Source: an uncultured Sphingomonadaceae bacterium (lineage in GTDB: Bacteria; Pseudomonadota; Alphaproteobacteria; Sphingomonadales; Sphingomonadaceae). From it: a stretch of DNA of 64,000 nucleotides. The position numbers and the translations under genes were made by a program. The notes beneath the pieces are model-generated. The model made no database searches. It was not told where the DNA came from and saw only the letters and a program-made list of their open reading frames with translations. How positions within the stretch are numbered: position 1 is the stretch's first letter; every line of letters starts with the position of its first letter. Shown here in pieces: positions 62,941 to 64,000 of this stretch. The DNA is taken from NCBI GenBank assembly GCA_913060895.1, contig CAJXSN010000002.1:1-64000 (forward strand). Direction: 5' to 3'.

Positions 62941-62955
62941 GTTCTATATATGTTC
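62941..62955 (-). promoter_or_regulatory. Alphaproteobacterial LexA (SOS) box over the radical SAM promoter
   Basis: Reading on the gene's strand: GAAC-ATATATA-GAAC, an exact GAAC-N7-GAAC (GTTC-N7-GTTC on the plus strand), the direct-repeat LexA box of alphaproteobacteria. It ends 2 bases before the ATG. TATATA inside it is 6 bases from the ATG, fitting a -10 hexamer whose transcript starts at the A of ATG. No good -35 was found. Confidence 0.75.
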
Positions 62956-62975
62956 TTTAGCGATGCCGCGCTACA

Positions 62976-63021
62976 CATCATTTGACACCTCTGCCGCGGT
63001 TCTACCGACATCGTTTGAGAC
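62976..63021. repeat. Imperfect direct repeat upstream of the LexA box
   Basis: CATCATTTGACAC (62976-62988) and CATCGTTTGAGAC (63009-63021) match at 11 of 13 positions, 33 bases (three helical turns) apart, on the same DNA face. Possible regulator site; could also be chance or an insertion-sequence remnant. Confidence 0.35.
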
Positions 63022-63274
63022 ATGGCGTTACACGTCTTCCAGTATCGAATGACGATGCCAGCACAGTTACAGTCTATTGATACCGTATATCGATCGCGGC
63101 CCGGTTGCAGATATGTTCTTAGATACATAAACTCCAAACTGCCCTAAAGCCTTGGAATATGATAATATTATGTATTTGCCGCAATGAGACCAGTTAACCT
63201 TTATCTTGTTGACGAGGTATCCGCTGAGACCCGCCCTTACGCTGTTAGAATTTGTCGGAGCGGCAGTCGGAACA

Positions 63275-63300
63275 GGAACAAATGCCTTCGAGCGGCCGTT
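63275..63300 (+). promoter_or_regulatory. EcfG-type general stress promoter
   Basis: GGAAC (63275-63279), 17 bases, CGTT (63297-63300), 29 bases before the stress-protein ATG. A second GGAAC at 63269 is 23 bases from CGTT and does not fit. Confidence 0.75.
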
Positions 63301-63329
63301 GCATGATCATATAAAGGAGACCGACAACC

Positions 63330-63812
63330 ATGCAGTATGATTCAGGCAAAGCAGACGAATTAAAAACCGATTTCTGGAATGCTCTGGCAGATTCGCCGTT
63401 CGTTTTTCTCGAACGCAAGTCAGCCCCGACTGATGCCGTGGTGATGACTGCGCAACTCGACAAAGACGCCAACAGCGAAATCTGGTTCTTCACTACTCGC
63501 GACCATTCGCTTGCCAATATGGGCCCTGCCGTCGCAACATTTGCGGGTAAGGACCATAGTGTTTTCGCGCGGATCGAGGGCGAATTGACAGAGGAAAAAA
63601 GCAGCGAGCGGCTCGAAAAACAGTGGAGCAAAATCGTCGAATCCTGGTTCCCGAAAGGCAAGGACGATCCGAACCTGATAATGTTGCGTATGGATCTGGG
63701 CAAAGCCGAGATCTGGAACAGTGACCTTGGAGTGATCACAACGGCAAAGATGCTGTTTGGTAAGGATGTACGTAGTGATGCCAGTGAGCAGCACGTCGAA
63801 ACCACCCTCTAG
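63330..63812 (+). CDS. General stress protein, pyridoxamine 5'-phosphate oxidase-like fold
   Basis: 160 residues. FWNALADSPFVFLERK, EIWFFTTRDHSLANM and FARIEGELTEEKSSERLEKQWSKIVESWFPKGKDDPNLIMLRMDLGKAEIWNSD match the general-stress-protein-26 group of split-barrel FMN/F420-binding proteins. The ligand and reaction are unknown. A strong AAGGAG site precedes the ATG. It is under an EcfG-type promoter and ended by a terminator, so it is a single-gene unit. Confidence 0.88.
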   Translation: MQYDSGKADELKTDFWNALADSPFVFLERKSAPTDAVVMTAQLDKDANSEIWFFTTRDHSLANMGPAVATFAGKDHSVFARIEGELTEEKSSERLEKQWSKIVESWFPKGKDDPNLIMLRMDLGKAEIWNSDLGVITTAKMLFGKDVRSDASEQHVETTL

Positions 63813-63835
63813 CGTCTAGCACTTAAACAATAAGA

Positions 63836-63867
63836 GCCGCCCCATAATTTTTGGGGCGGCTTTTTTT
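63836..63867 (+). terminator. Rho-independent terminator of the stress protein gene
   Basis: GCCGCCCC / GGGGCGGC stem with an ATAATTTTT-type loop and seven T after it, 24 bases after the stop. It is placed between convergent genes. Confidence 0.92.
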
Positions 63868-63885
63868 GAGTACAGTCCCTCGTCT

Positions 63886-64000
63886 CTATCCAAGCAGGCT
63901 CGGGAACAGTCCCGTCACCAGGATGATTGTAACAGCCAACGGGCAAAGCCACGCCAGCAGGAACCGCCAGATCGCAAAGGCTCCTTGAGAAAGGCCCGTG
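63886..64000 (-). CDS. 3' end of a membrane transporter (5' part outside window)
   Basis: The minus strand has an open frame from the window edge to a TAG at 63886-63888. It encodes 37 residues with one strongly hydrophobic segment (FAIWRFLLAWLCPLAVTIIL...TGLFPSLLG). The WRFLL...CPLAV pattern resembles the last helix of bacterial neurotransmitter:sodium symporters, but 37 residues are too few to be sure. Confidence 0.5.
   Translation of the reverse strand, partial: TGLSQGAFAIWRFLLAWLCPLAVTIILVTGLFPSLLG

Larger units (their letters stand above)
62939..63329. other. 391-base divergent regulatory region
   Basis: No gene-like frame. From left to right it holds the LexA box and probable promoter of the radical SAM/udgX pair, a 13-base imperfect direct repeat (62976 and 63009), an AT-rich part (63100-63190) without clear function, and the EcfG-type promoter of the stress protein. 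So SOS and general-stress control meet in one intergenic space. Confidence 0.6.

Overview
The window reads as a stretch of alphaproteobacterial chromosome, most probably Sphingomonadales and likely Erythrobacteraceae. The reasons are high GC with strong third-position bias, the gene order (mre/mrd, carA-carB-greA, yqeY-dnaG-rpoD, glyA-nrdR, phoR-pstCAB-phoU-phoB), GGAAC-N16/17-CGTT promoters of the alphaproteobacterial stress factor EcfG, a GTTC-N7-GTTC type LexA box, and short palindromic repeats of the kind seen in sphingomonads. The taxon is inferred from proteins and layout; no rRNA is present. Nearly all of it is ordinary housekeeping DNA packed at high density, with many 1-8 nt gene overlaps.

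Layout. 1-3723: cell elongation (mreD 3' part, mrdA, rodA). 3878-3953: tRNA-Lys. 4071-5744: riboflavin (an HTH-RibB-RibX fusion and ribH), convergent with eno (5741-7027). 7096-9205: an EcfG-type promoter followed by four small membrane-associated stress-type proteins, then DUF4170 and GNAT genes. 10093-15686 (minus): carA, an unknown small membrane gene, carB, greA; carA carries an in-frame palindromic element. 15845-21056: yqeY, a lipoprotein, dnaG, rpoD. 21092-27358: M28 peptidase, rpiB, glyA, nrdR, a TrmJ-like methyltransferase, chorismate mutase, rpsD. 27443-34872 (minus): a long array xseB-ispA-coaD-ppi-queA-ABC exporter-DUF481-tgt, holding two queuosine-tRNA genes. 35383-38724: membrane protein, purL, DUF3052. 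39041-41597: nitroreductase, serB, miaA.

41696-48167 holds branched-chain amino-acid synthesis (ilvB, ilvN, ilvC, leuA), interrupted by a YceI/I78-inhibitor envelope pair. leuA is preceded by a leucine-rich leader peptide. 48188-52724: amidohydrolase, nitronate monooxygenase, flavodoxin-like protein and recJ, then tRNA-Glu. 53035-59272: the phosphate regulon phoR-pstC-pstA-pstB-phoU-phoB without pstS. 59269-62938 (minus): extensin-family protein and a two-gene DNA-repair unit (radical SAM protein and DUF4130-UdgX). 63330-63812: a general-stress flavin-binding-type protein under an EcfG-type promoter. The window ends inside a minus-strand membrane gene.

The most interesting system is the radical SAM/UdgX pair at 60115-62938. 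The radical SAM protein has a CxxxCxxC cluster motif, a helix-hairpin-helix segment and a C-terminal QLELF that matches the sliding-clamp binding motif. A GAAC-N7-GAAC LexA box lies two bases before its start codon, over the apparent -10 element. This suggests a damage-induced, clamp-recruited, possibly leaderless uracil- or base-modification repair module whose chemistry is not known to me. Other points are the HTH-RibBX fusion with operator-like repeats at its own promoter, the compositionally foreign gene wedged between carA and carB, and the protein-coding palindromic repeat inside carA.
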